A stretch of 64,000 nucleotides of DNA from Candidatus Lucifugimonas marina (GCA_029593915.1 CP046147.1:2651001-2715000); one strand, 5' to 3'. Numbered from the stretch's first letter, positions 28,107-36,266 are shown. Notes: generated from the letters alone by a model not told the origin. Made by a program: numbers and translations.

Positions 28107-28190
28107 TGACCTGCCCCCCCCCGAAACCATCAGGCTAAAACAGGCCGTCGGACTAACATAGCGAGTGGTACAGGTTTAGGTGGCAGGTCA
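28107..28190 (+). mobile_element. IS3-derived MITE, copy 2 (complete, 84 bases)
   Basis: Terminal repeats TGACCTGCCCCC and GGTGGCAGGTCA; the right part GCGAGTGGTACAGGTTT matches the right end of the IS3 element at 20060-21245. It has no coding capacity. It is in opposite orientation to copy 1 and interrupts the pseudogene at 28191. Confidence 0.75.
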
Positions 28191-28460
28191 GATCGATGTA
28201 GTTTGTCGACTGCCCTTTCGCGCCGTTTGAGACATCGATAAGCGTCACTCCCGCCTCGTCGAATTTTTCCTTGAGTGCCAGCGGATCGTCGCGGTGGTCT
28301 TCGATCTGCTTTGCGTAATGCTCGATGCCTTGCAGGCCGAGGGCAGCGATCAGTTTGATGCCCCCTCGATCGGGTGGCGTCCGTCCTATAGAGAGCTGGT
28401 GGATCCATACAGTATGTCGGGATTTTCGGGATCTAACGGTTGATGGGTTACCGCGGGCAT
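28191..28460 (-). pseudogene. Sugar phosphate isomerase/epimerase fragment cut by the MITE
   Basis: ATG at 28460 with GGAG upstream reads HQPLDPENPDILYGSTS, then needs a one-base shift near 28395. It continues IKLIAALGLQGIEHY, KFDEAGVTLIDVSNGAKG and STNYIDL, up to the MITE border. The pattern (strand, helix with GLQGIE, strand LIDVS) is the N-terminal third of a xylose-isomerase-like TIM barrel. The rest of the gene is gone. The family call is from pattern only. Confidence 0.65.
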
Positions 28461-28551
28461 GTCGTGCTATCTCCGGCTTGTGATGCAGTGGTAACGGAGG
28501 CGTTCTCGTGGAAGTCTCCGACCGACGGCGATGCTACCACCTTGCCGAAAT

Positions 28552-28580
28552 AAAAACGCCGACTCCATGAGGAATCGGCG
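28552..28580 (-). terminator. Terminator for leftward transcription
   Basis: On the minus strand CGCCGATTCC and GGAGTCGGCG form a stem with a four-base loop followed by TTTTTATTT. It ends the transcript of the secreted protein at 28782-30095. Confidence 0.7.
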
Positions 28581-28669
28581 GTCCAAAAATTATTTTGGTG
28601 GAGTCGGAGAAACCCTCGGTGGTAGCGAAATCGACTGCTTCGATCTGGTCTAAATCACTCGTAATATTC

Positions 28670-28687
28670 CGAAATGTCGACATTTCG
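28670..28687. promoter_or_regulatory. Perfect 18-base palindrome
   Basis: CGAAATGTCGACATTTCG, no spacer. It lies between the secreted-protein stop and its terminator, so it is not an obvious operator. It could be an att/res site or a protein-binding site. Confidence 0.35.
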
Positions 28688-28781
28688 AAACTAGCCCAAT
28701 GGCAGGCCGAATTAGTCAACACTGCGCGGCAATATGTTGTTGAGGAGACAAGTCAAAACAGAATCATGAAGCCTGGTTCCA

Positions 28782-30095
28782 CTACGGTTCGTCCATTCGA
28801 ATCGCTATGTCCTGTTTTTGCAGGCGCTCGTACGAGCTATCAAGATCTAGATTCGAATCAAAGCCCCGTGGAAGCAGTGAGTTCGAATAACCGAACCTCT
28901 CCAGATCCTGCAGATATCGGTTTCTCAGATAAATGTTGTCAAAATCCCCAAAGTCCTTGAAGTAATGGGAAGTGATTTTTGCCGGATCCAGGGCAATTTC
29001 GCCTCCAAAAGATCCCCCGTCATCGCTTGCATCCCAACGCCACGGTGTATTAGCCGAGTTCTTTTTACAGATCTTCAAACTGAACAATAGACCGCCGCAT
29101 CCACCGTTCATATTGCCCTGCAGAACACCCCAGGTAGCGAATGTTGAATTTGAGTCTCGGGTCTGACCGATTTCTTTGAGTTGCTGTTCCCAGAGAGGCC
29201 ATAGTGGCTCCAATTTGTAGAGAACATTGTGATCACAACCACTGTCCGGGATTCCTGACTTGTCCAGAGATGGGTAGTAAATGATGCCATCCTCATCCAA
29301 GCAAGACCTTTCACCACCAAAGTTTCCACTCGGCCAGGCTTTGACACCGTGCCCGTTCGCTTGTTGTGTCGTTTTGACTCGGAGAACTCCGTCAACTTCT
29401 GAAAAAGCTAATTCCCCGTCCAGATCAACGTTGTTTTCATTAAGAATATTTTCGAGCGACGACCACTCCAGTCGAGCGACGGATTCATCGAGTCCTGATG
29501 TTTCGAGACCTCGCCTGTAGCTCGGAAACTCGTTATGGAACACAGTGATAAGCCCCTGCAGCGAACCGTAGGGAGTTCCATCTTTACGAACGACCGAAAG
29601 AAAGCCCTCCAGGTCGTTTTCGTGTTCAGAACTGCCTGCCCCGTCCAGCCAATCCCGCGGATGATAGAACGAATACACGATGTACCAGTGAGTTTCCGTC
29701 TCGACTACCGAGTAATAGGCCACCGCCTCAAAATCGGCTGTTGCCAGATTCTCCCAGTTGTTGTTGGGGCGGGTATCACCGTCGTAGTCCCACCGGGTGA
29801 GGAAGTCGGAACTTGACGCAGAACTGTCCGTATCTTGGTAGTGAACGGGAGCGTGGTGAAAAGCCAGTTCGCGATCAAAACTCTCAAACGCATCGGGATT
29901 CACGCTCAACACAAGGTTCCCGACCGCCCGGATTGTTGGTGAGTCTAGCGGCGCGGCGGATGTCAGCATCAGTACCGCCAAGCAAACAAGGAACTTAAGA
30001 GTGCTCCATCGGAAACGCGAGATAGTTTTCCTGATTTTGAGTCGGTCCTGAATGGGTGGGGTTGGTGTGGTGAAGGGTGTCGGTGAGAATGTCAT
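28782..30095 (-). CDS. Large secreted protein of unknown function
   Basis: 437 aa. A basic N-terminus is followed by a hydrophobic segment (LKFLVCLAVLMLTSAAP, about 33-50), a signal peptide or anchor. The mature part has FHHAPVHYQDTD, TRWDYDGDTRPNNNW, YYSVVETETHWYIVYSFYH, and an acidic H-E-N-D-L-E-G motif that could bind metal. Later blocks contain cysteine pairs (CLDEDG, GCDHN, GGCGG, KICKK). Similar segments occur in uncharacterised secreted proteins of bacteria and fungi, but I cannot name a family. Confidence 0.7.
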   Translation of the reverse strand: MTFSPTPFTTPTPPIQDRLKIRKTISRFRWSTLKFLVCLAVLMLTSAAPLDSPTIRAVGNLVLSVNPDAFESFDRELAFHHAPVHYQDTDSSASSSDFLTRWDYDGDTRPNNNWENLATADFEAVAYYSVVETETHWYIVYSFYHPRDWLDGAGSSEHENDLEGFLSVVRKDGTPYGSLQGLITVFHNEFPSYRRGLETSGLDESVARLEWSSLENILNENNVDLDGELAFSEVDGVLRVKTTQQANGHGVKAWPSGNFGGERSCLDEDGIIYYPSLDKSGIPDSGCDHNVLYKLEPLWPLWEQQLKEIGQTRDSNSTFATWGVLQGNMNGGCGGLLFSLKICKKNSANTPWRWDASDDGGSFGGEIALDPAKITSHYFKDFGDFDNIYLRNRYLQDLERFGYSNSLLPRGFDSNLDLDSSYERLQKQDIAIRMDEP

Positions 30096-30156
30096 CGTAA
30101 ACAGCCCTTAGTTATAAATTGATTGTGGACGAAGCCCACGATCAGCGGTCGATCAG

Positions 30157-30375
30157 CTACTCACCACCACGCTCAAAATACCCGGTGACGCGGTGATCCC
30201 CATGCAAATGGCCCTTTGAGCGATGATAATGCCTGGATAACAGCGTCAAAACTTCGATTTTTGAATGCCATTGTTCGGACCGCACGTCGAATGTACGTTC
30301 GCAGTCGCTTACCCCACACAAGCCTGTCCACAGTGCGGAATATTCGGTTCGTTTTACTAATTGCACGGCCGTCAT
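30157..30375 (-). CDS. Small Cys/His protein, zinc-finger-like
   Basis: 72 aa from the ATG at 30375, preceded by GGGGAG at eight bases. It contains GLCGVSDCERTF, then after about 25 residues SRHYHRSKGHLHGDH, so two Cys and several His could bind one zinc. It lies just upstream of the secreted protein on the same strand. Function unknown. Confidence 0.45.
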   Translation of the reverse strand: MTAVQLVKRTEYSALWTGLCGVSDCERTFDVRSEQWHSKIEVLTLLSRHYHRSKGHLHGDHRVTGYFERGGE

Positions 30376-30588
30376 CGTCGTAACTCCCCGGAGTACAAAC
30401 ACTGACCAGGTAATCTGATCTCAGACAAACTCGTCCTCTTAGTTTCGGGTCGGCTGAACAGACATCTTGATCGAACGAATTCTCAATCCTGACTCATAGT
30501 GAAGTGTATCATAGTTAGTGAGTGTTTACTTACAATGATGATGATTGTTCGCGGGTGATGGGAGTGTGCGATGCGACTGCATGAGATC

Positions 30589-30890
30589 GGTTCTGTCAGA
30601 ACTCAGCGCTCACTCCACGATTTGGCCGACCTAAATACATCTTCGAGCCCTGTATTTAAGCTGACAGCTCGGTCATTAGAGTCGACCACTTGTCGGTGAA
30701 GATCTTCCGTCGAACTTCCGCTGGAACATGCTCGCCATCCGCGGACCGGACTCTTAAGTAATTTCGTAACTCGTCGAATGCTGCGCAGAAACGACTAGCG
30801 GACTCGAACTGTTTGAACCCAAGCATTGGATAGTAACGCTGCTTGATTCCTAGATGACTCTGCTCAATACGATTGTTCAGATAGGGGGTA
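30589..30890 (-). mobile_element. IS6-type remnant, C-terminal half, inverted
   Basis: The terminal repeat GGTTCTGTCAGAACTCAG is at 30589-30606. The transposase C-terminus (RIEQSHLGIKQRYYPMLGFK to STLMTELSA, stop at 30656) reads leftward. Upstream of about 30890 the sequence is unrelated, so the 5' two thirds are lost. Confidence 0.8.
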
Positions 30891-30899
30891 GGTTTTTGA

Positions 30900-31012
30900 A
30901 ACAACGCTGCGCCCGTCGACTCTAATGTACGAGTTGTCAGCTTAAATACAGTGATCAATCATGTATTTAGGTCGACCTAATTTCGAGATGTACGTTGAGT
31001 TCTGACAGAACC
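30900..31012 (+). mobile_element. IS6-type right-end remnant
   Basis: GTCGACTCTAATG...GTCAGCTTAAATACA, the post-stop hairpin and the right repeat TTGAGTTCTGACAGAACC (30995-31012). It abuts the inverted copy, so two elements collided head to head. Confidence 0.7.
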
Positions 31013-31126
31013 CATCTGCTTCGGCTTTACGGGCTCGCCGGCGAGATTGAATTTCTTTGCAGGAATTGGCATCGCTTTGACCTTTTGAGTTCTTATGTCT
31101 TGTCAATTTACTGATAGGGTTCGGCA

Positions 31127-31219
31127 ATGCAAAAACAATTACGGCCTTGGATTCTGTGGGGGGCCGTAATTATCGGCTTCTGGGTATTGCTCCGAGTTCT
31201 ATTCTCTACCACTTGGTAG
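31127..31219 (+). CDS. Candidate 30-aa single-TM peptide
   Basis: The ATG at 31127 is preceded by AGGG at seven bases. The product is MQKQLRPW, then a hydrophobic helix ILWGAVIIGFWVLLRVLF, then a short polar end. Too short for most gene callers. It lies between two IS6 remnants; conservation would decide. Confidence 0.35.
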   Translation: MQKQLRPWILWGAVIIGFWVLLRVLFSTTW

Positions 31220-31277
31220 ACCTCAGTGAATTTACCTTTTAGATAGTTGTGTTCTTTCACTACTGATGTGTAAAAAG

Positions 31278-31779
31278 GGTTCTGTCAGAACTCAGTGCCA
31301 GGGCAGAATAGCATCATTCCTCATTTGCTGAGGAGATCTATTAATGTCCTGCCCACACTGCCTATCTAGGTCTGTATTCAAGAGAAAACATCGAACCTCG
31401 CTTGATTATCGGACTTTCAATTGCCGAGACTGCAACAGGCGTTTCAACGAACGTTCAGGTACGCCGTTCAATGATCTACAGTTTCCGACTGACATTGTTT
31501 TACTCGCGGTACTTTGGCGATTGAGAAACAAGCTCGGGTTTCGAGATGTTTTCGAAAACGAAAAAAACTACCCCCAAAATGAAATGGTAGAATTTTTTCG
31601 TTTTCTTGTTGGAGACGGGGGAGAGTCGAGCTTGCGCGTGAACACAGTACTACAGATTAAAAAATTCTTCACTGGCAAGTGTTCTACTCCAATGACCGAA
31701 TTGTCGGCTTAAATACATGGATTGACTATGTATTTAGGTCGGCCAAATCGTCGAGCGAGCGGTGAGTTCTGACAGAACC
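31278..31779 (+). mobile_element. IS6-type element with internal deletion, both ends present
   Basis: Left repeat 31278-31295 and right repeat 31762-31779. The frame 31344-31712 keeps the transposase N-terminus, a zinc ribbon (SCPHCLSRSVF...FNCRDCNRRF), and the last residues (STPMTELSA). The whole DDE core is deleted. It is non-autonomous but could be moved by an intact relative. Confidence 0.85.
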
Positions 31780-31810
31780 ACCTGAACTAGATCTATGTAA
31801 CGGCGCCATT

Positions 31811-32302
31811 TCAGGAAGATTTTGACCTCAGCGCTTTTTGAGTCGCATCGTTTCTATACCGAAAGATTCTTAGCAGGTCTCGTGCTACAAAAAGTCTATT
31901 TGTAAGCCTTCCAAATGGGACCTTGTATTTCACGCAGTCGTTCACTATGGTGCCACCTTGTGGAGACACCTCTAAGGTGTGCATGTGTGACCACATGTTG
32001 TATGGACCTTTAATTTGCTTGTCCACGAACCTGTACGGAGGGTCCCACAATGAAATTTCGGACCTCCATCTCACAGGAAAACCATGAATTTTAAGTCGAT
32101 ATTCAATTTGTGTCCCCGAATGCATATTGATGGGAGTATCGGAGACGATCGCGAACTTTAGCCAAGACGGCGTTATTAGGTTCAGATTTTCCGCGTTCGC
32201 GAAAAAGGCGAATGTCTCACTAACGTCACTCTCAACTGTCGTTCGAGAACGCAGCACATAGCTAGCGCCTTTTCCACGAGTTATTGATAATTGTTTATCC
32301 AT
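31811..32302 (-). CDS. SRPBCC-family protein (copy 1)
   Basis: 163 aa, START/Bet v1-like fold. It begins the domain with SRTTVESDVSETFAFFANAENLNLITPSWL and ends with PFGRLTNRLFVARDLLRIF, here quoted in short pieces of longer conserved blocks. It is a clear paralogue of the protein ending at 41053 beside the photolyase. The ATG directly follows the stop of the DNA-glycosylase-like gene, so the two are coupled. SRPBCC proteins of this type are frequent members of light-induced gene sets; the ligand is unknown. Confidence 0.85.
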   Translation of the reverse strand: MDKQLSITRGKGASYVLRSRTTVESDVSETFAFFANAENLNLITPSWLKFAIVSDTPINMHSGTQIEYRLKIHGFPVRWRSEISLWDPPYRFVDKQIKGPYNMWSHMHTLEVSPQGGTIVNDCVKYKVPFGRLTNRLFVARDLLRIFRYRNDATQKALRSKSS

Positions 32303-32722
32303 TTAATTAGCCGGCAAATCTTGACCAGAGCCCCATATGTAAGGCAAGTTGTCGTTTTCGGCCCAACCAAATTGTCCGTAGTGATTAGGATCCTTTCGTA
32401 GAAGATTACTTCGGTGGGCCGCATGGAAGTCGGAGTTACCCAGCCAAGAGGGAGAAATTGGTGCGATATCAGGGAGGATTAATTTCATAGTGTTTCGGTA
32501 TCCCCTAGTTATCCACTCTTCGATAATTGTGTTGTGGTAAACCGCAAGCATCGCTTCGAAACCTCGCCACATATTGACCGCTGGGTGGTTCTGCCAACCA
32601 TAGTTGTGGTTTTCCAATGCTCTTAAGATTTGCATCGCTTCAATTCTTTGCTTACCTAATCTTCGCCAGTCCAAACATTCAGCTGATTTTTTGAAATCTG
32701 GGTATGGCAGAAACGTTTGCAT
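32303..32722 (-). CDS. MSMEG_6728-like protein, related to pyrimidine-dimer DNA glycosylase
   Basis: 139 aa. The family signature MQTFLPYPDFKKSAECLD is followed by RRLGKQRIEA, then NHPAVNMWRG and YHNTIIEEW, and the C-terminal HRSNLLRKDPNHYGQFGW. The family is linked to phage T4 endonuclease V, which cuts at UV-induced pyrimidine dimers. Together with the SRPBCC partner and the photolyase region, this suggests UV damage repair. First gene of a two-gene unit. Confidence 0.8.
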   Translation of the reverse strand: MQTFLPYPDFKKSAECLDWRRLGKQRIEAMQILRALENHNYGWQNHPAVNMWRGFEAMLAVYHNTIIEEWITRGYRNTMKLILPDIAPISPSWLGNSDFHAAHRSNLLRKDPNHYGQFGWAENDNLPYIWGSGQDLPAN

Positions 32723-33229
32723 TATCCGTATCTTTCCTAGAAAAACTATTACAGAAGAGAGTTCTCAATACGCATGCGTCAAGCTTGGCTATAAAGAGCG
32801 AATCGAGTGCTGAAATCTAGTCAGCCACCGCTGTTCAAGTACTCGCTCTGCAAGATGGTGTTTCCAATCTCATCTGCCCACACGTCTCTGAACCAGACGT
32901 TCTGCACAAAATGTGCTTCTCGCCTCATCCCTGTTCGTTCCAACAAGGCAATTGTTGTGTGTGGGGGATATCTCGATGTGGTCGGCATTCCTGCAGAATT
33001 TCTACAAGGTTACTGACGTAAATATATGTTCTTTTAGCAATCTTGAGTTGTTCGGACAACGTAAATCTCATGGAATCCACCAAAATATGTATTAGCCGCT
33101 CAATCAATCTCATCTGACCGAAAACAAATACCCGCCCACAGAAACTCCTGAGATTTTTTTTGGGGGGGTGGGAAGTGGTCAAAATGAAGATCGATAAAAA
33201 GATATAGAAATAGGAAGGCAAACACAGCA
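32723..33229. other. Intergenic region before the peroxiredoxin
   Basis: No gene I can support. A frame 32807-33016 contains a CTKC pair but has no ribosome site. A homopolymer pair T8-G7 lies at about 33157-33171. Promoters for the leftward glycosylase unit and the rightward peroxiredoxin must lie here. Confidence 0.4.
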
Positions 33230-33694
33230 ATGCTGAAAGTCGGTAATAAAATCCCGGAAATTGATATGCAACTAGACGATGGCAGTCAATTTAGAACGGC
33301 AGATTTCAGAGGCAAAAAAAATTTGGTTTTTTATTTCTACCCAAAGGACTTCAGCCGGGGATGAACGCTCGAAGCTCGCTCGTACCGTGACAGTTACGAG
33401 GAAATACTAAACTTTGAAGCCGTTTTAATAGGAGTTAGTAGTGGCAGCGTTGATGAACAAAGAGAATTTCGCAGGAAGAACGGACTTATGTTCAATCTGT
33501 TTTCGGATACACACGGTGATTTAGGTAAATTATTCGGCATACGACGTCGGTGGTTTTTTTGGCTCCCGTCGGTTAAAAGAGCGACATTTGTCTTCGATAA
33601 GGAAGGAGTTTGCCAAGGTGCTTTCTCCCATGAATTCAATGTGACTAGGCACACTCAAGATACCCTAGGGGTATTGAAAAAATTAGCAACCTAA
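33230..33694 (+). CDS. Peroxiredoxin (BCP/AhpC-TSA type) with TGA-encoded selenocysteine at the active site
   Basis: ATG 33230, GGAAGG upstream, 154 residues with an in-frame TGA at 33362-33364 (residue 45). Upstream: VGNKIPEIDMQLDDGS, then LVFYFYPKDFSRG; after the TGA: TLEARSYRD, then VLIGVSSGSVDEQREFRRK, LFSDTHGDLGKLFGI and a normal C-terminus. In BCP-type peroxiredoxins the motif is FYPKD-x3-G-C-T, so the TGA sits exactly where the peroxidatic Cys belongs. A fitting SECIS-like hairpin follows. The usual second Cys five residues on is Arg, so it would use an external thiol. Gene callers see only two broken pieces. The alternative is a Cys-to-stop mutation. Confidence 0.8.
33379..33400 (+). 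promoter_or_regulatory. Bacterial SECIS-like hairpin in the peroxiredoxin gene
   Basis: CTCGTACC pairs with GTTACGAG (one C-T mismatch in eight) around the loop GTGACA. The loop starts 22 bases after the TGA, and its first two bases are GT, as in bacterial SECIS elements, where a G at the loop start contacts SelB. Confidence 0.6.
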
Positions 33695-34097
33695 TAATTA
33701 TTGCTACAGACAATTTGAACGCACCGCCCATCGAAATAGAATAAGTAGTCCACGTTAGATATCGGGGTATCACGATCTTATCTAGATTGCTCACACCTAC
33801 TCTTTACAGCAAACGCACCGGCTTGATGGCGGGCAGTTTTCCAGGGGTGGTTACTTAGGGGTCAGCCATCTCAGATGACACCTCCAGGTACTATGCGCAC
33901 TGCTCGCCCGGAGGACCAGTGCGGTGGCAACGACTAGTGTGTAACCATAGCCGCAGATGATCGAGCCTCATTTATCTGTACCACTGTCCGCCTCAGTGCC
34001 TGTGCTTCGACCAGACATTCCTGATTTCTTCGGTCAGGGTCGCTAAGCAAGGAAGCGATTCGTAACAGAGTCCTTCGAGATAGCCTAATTTCAGTAG
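33695..34097. other. Non-coding region between the two TGA-containing genes
   Basis: I see no supported gene on either strand and no cloverleaf with a TCA anticodon (no tRNA-Sec). Some of it is more G+C-rich than the surroundings and may be mobile debris. Confidence 0.35.
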
Positions 34098-34409
34098 ATG
34101 TGTTGTCGATTCGTCGAGATTACTAATTTCTACTCGGTAATTCCAAAATCATTTGGCTTAAATCTGAAGCCGCAGAGCGTATCCACATGGAGAGTATGGG
34201 CTATCGGCAGTAGTGGGTATCGAGGTGATGCGGATCAAAACCATCTGCGCCGCTATGGTTTTGGCAATGAGCTGGTTAGAACTTTTTTTGCATCCGATTA
34301 CCGGCTAATTTGGGAAGAGCTAGGGATTTGCTGGAAAATAGTAGTTATTTTCGTAGAGATAACGACTCTGAAATATGATGTTCTAACAGGACAATTACAA
34401 AAAGCTTGA
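34098..34409 (+). CDS. Hypothetical protein upstream of the DCC protein
   Basis: 103 aa, starting with a Cys pair (MCCRFVEITNF). It ends just before the ribosome site of the DCC-family gene. No ribosome site of its own, no family recognised, Trp-rich (STWRVW, IWEELGICW). Reality uncertain. Confidence 0.3.
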   Translation: MCCRFVEITNFYSVIPKSFGLNLKPQSVSTWRVWAIGSSGYRGDADQNHLRRYGFGNELVRTFFASDYRLIWEELGICWKIVVIFVEITTLKYDVLTGQLQKA

Positions 34410-34419
34410 CAGGAGAAAT

Positions 34420-34782
34420 ATGGTGATCGCTTTATACGACGCATCATGTGCTGTATGACGGGCGTTTATTCGCTGGGTACAGCGGAACGATCTGAATGGA
34501 AAAGTGGATTTTCATCCAAATGACCGAGACTCGGTCCATGCAGTTTCACCTGACATAGATCCCATAAAGGCTGCCCGCACAATTGTTGCAGTCGATGGCA
34601 GTGGTGCGGTCTTCTACGGTGCGCAGGCGATTTCATTGATCGTCAGCTGTACCGGAGGCTTCTCAGGATTTCTAGGCAGGATATGCAAAAAGCGATTCGC
34701 CAGCATGCTTCTAGAACCGTTCTACCGTTTTTTCGCCAAACATCGAGGTCGAATAGCGTTCTTGTTCCACGAGCCTTCTTGA
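34420..34782 (+). CDS. DCC-family (DUF393) thiol-disulfide oxidoreductase with CxxU (TGA) active site
   Basis: The ATG at 34420 follows AGGAG closely. The frame runs 120 residues with one in-frame TGA at 34456-34458 (codon 13). The start reads VIALYDASCAV-TGA-RAFIRWVQRND. DUF393 proteins start with a YDGxCxxCxxxVRF-type motif, so the TGA is the second Cys of the CxxC (C10-A-V-U13). The rest follows the family: DFHPND, an IVAVDGSGAVFYGAQAI strand pair and the C-terminal LEPFYRFFAKHRGRIA. A short hairpin with loop GGTA starts at the right distance. DUF393 proteins are redox proteins; the surroundings link it to photo-oxidative stress. Confidence 0.78.
34469..34486 (+). promoter_or_regulatory. 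Bacterial SECIS-like hairpin in the DCC gene
   Basis: TTCGCTG pairs with CAGCGGA (one T-G) around the tetraloop GGTA. The loop starts 17 bases after the TGA and begins with GG, matching the bacterial SECIS pattern. Confidence 0.6.
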
Positions 34783-34879
34783 GTTGTGATCGATCAAGCC
34801 CGCACCTTGCTATATCAGGATGTGAGGGTGGCGGCTGAACACTTATCCAAGCAGTCTCGCGAGAGCGACAGCTTCGCCC

Positions 34880-35004
34880 TGAACCCGGAAACCTTCACCG
34901 ACAATTGGTCGACTCTAATGATTGAGCGGTCAGGTCAGATACAGGGATTGATCATCTATTTAGTCTGGCTACGTTTCATGGTCGTGCTAAGTTCTGACAG
35001 AACC
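34880..35004 (+). mobile_element. IS6-type right-end remnant
   Basis: TTGGTCGACTCTAATGATTGAGC is the end of the transposase frame in decayed form, and the terminal repeat CTAAGTTCTGACAGAACC is at 34987-35004. It separates the DCC gene from the LLM oxidoreductase. Confidence 0.7.
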
Positions 35005-35074
35005 CCCTGAGGTCACTCGAAGGGCACCTCTCCAGCATCACACGCCGTCGCATCAAATGTGGCATCCTTCGCGC

Positions 35075-36004
35075 ATGAAATATGGAATCGCCGCAACAAC
35101 ATCCGTCACGCCCGCCACAACTCCCCAGTCGCAAGCAGACTACGTCCGACGAATGGCTCAAACAGCAGAAGACGCAGGATTCGACTCTGTGTGGATCAGC
35201 GATCGTACGGTTTATCCGAAAGACCTCGCCGCTAGGTACCCGGACGAGTTCGGTCTCGGCAAAGCAGACCCCTCAGCGCAAAACGTTCTGGAGGCGGTAA
35301 CCACGCTCAGCTACATCGCAGGCGCCACAACACGGGTCAAAGTCGGAATGAGCGTGTTGGTTCTGCCGTTCAGGCATCCCGTGCTCAACGCCAAAATGCT
35401 CACGACTCTGGACGTCCTCTCCGGTGGCCGACTCATCGCCGGGTTCGGAACCGGCTGGATGCCAGAAGAGTTCGCCACGATGAACGCAGATTTTGATGAG
35501 CGAGGCCGCGTCACCGATGAGCACATTCGCGCCTTCATGGCCCTCTGCCAAGGTGAGGAATACGAGGGCTCGATAACAAGCACCGCGGGCATGACATTCT
35601 TCCCTCGACCGTTGCAGACGCCGTACCCACCCGTATGGATAGGCGGCAACTCAAAAGCGGCCATACGACGAGCAGTGCGCCACGGCGATGCCTGGCACGG
35701 AATCGGGCAATCTCCATCCGAAGTCTCCAACACCAGGGATGCCATTGGCACACTGTGCGAAACGGAAGGCCGCCCCCCCTCAGAAGTAGCAATAACCCTC
35801 CGATCGACGCTCGTTCTGGACCGAGAAGTGTTGGATGATACCGGCCAGCGAAAGACTCTCACCGGCAGTCCCCAGCAGATCCGAGACGACCTCAATCAAT
35901 ACCAGGACGCCGGTCTCGACTACCTCGTCATATCCATCGACCAACCAACAGAAGATGACACCGCCCAAGCGGCCTTCAGCTTCGCAAAGCTAGCGAACCT
36001 GTAA
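35075..36004 (+). CDS. LLM-class F420/FMN-dependent oxidoreductase
   Basis: 309 aa from ATG 35075 (ATG 35057 is an alternative; neither has a ribosome site). Luciferase-like barrel: AEDAGFDSVWISDR, TRVKVGMSVLVLPFRHP, LSGGRLIAGFGTGWMPEEF and PPVWIGGNSKAAIRRA are the usual blocks. These are typical of F420-dependent members of Actinobacteria and Chloroflexota. Substrate unknown. IS6 termini flank it on both sides. Confidence 0.88.
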   Translation: MKYGIAATTSVTPATTPQSQADYVRRMAQTAEDAGFDSVWISDRTVYPKDLAARYPDEFGLGKADPSAQNVLEAVTTLSYIAGATTRVKVGMSVLVLPFRHPVLNAKMLTTLDVLSGGRLIAGFGTGWMPEEFATMNADFDERGRVTDEHIRAFMALCQGEEYEGSITSTAGMTFFPRPLQTPYPPVWIGGNSKAAIRRAVRHGDAWHGIGQSPSEVSNTRDAIGTLCETEGRPPSEVAITLRSTLVLDREVLDDTGQRKTLTGSPQQIRDDLNQYQDAGLDYLVISIDQPTEDDTAQAAFSFAKLANL

Positions 36005-36136
36005 CTCTCAGGACAGTACTGAGACCAGTGAAGTTACTCACGATTCAAATTGATGCCTGTCCTACCGCTGGCGGGGTTAAGCACGATCGACAGTATCTAC
36101 GATAGCGGCGAGGATCTGTGGCAGGCTCCTGCCGGT

Positions 36137-36217
36137 GGTTCTGTCAGAACCGGGTGCGCTGATTCTCCCAGACCTAATGCCGAATTTAGGGGTTGAGCAC
36201 TGAGTTCTGACAGAACC
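36137..36217. mobile_element. 81-base IS6-derived MITE
   Basis: GGTTCTGTCAGAACC at the left and CTGAGTTCTGACAGAACC at the right, with about 50 bases between and no coding capacity. It lies 50 bases before the LarA gene. Confidence 0.7.
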
Positions 36218-36266
36218 AGCGATAATTACGTCTATTGGGATCTTATAACCAGTTAGGAGTTGGGCA

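Noticed and set aside
28595-28960. Plus-strand 121-aa frame over the end of the secreted protein
   Set aside because: No ribosome site; half of it is antisense to a better supported gene.
33695-34097. tRNA-Sec between the two TGA genes
   Set aside because: I looked for a long acceptor/T arrangement with a TCA anticodon loop and found none in the window.
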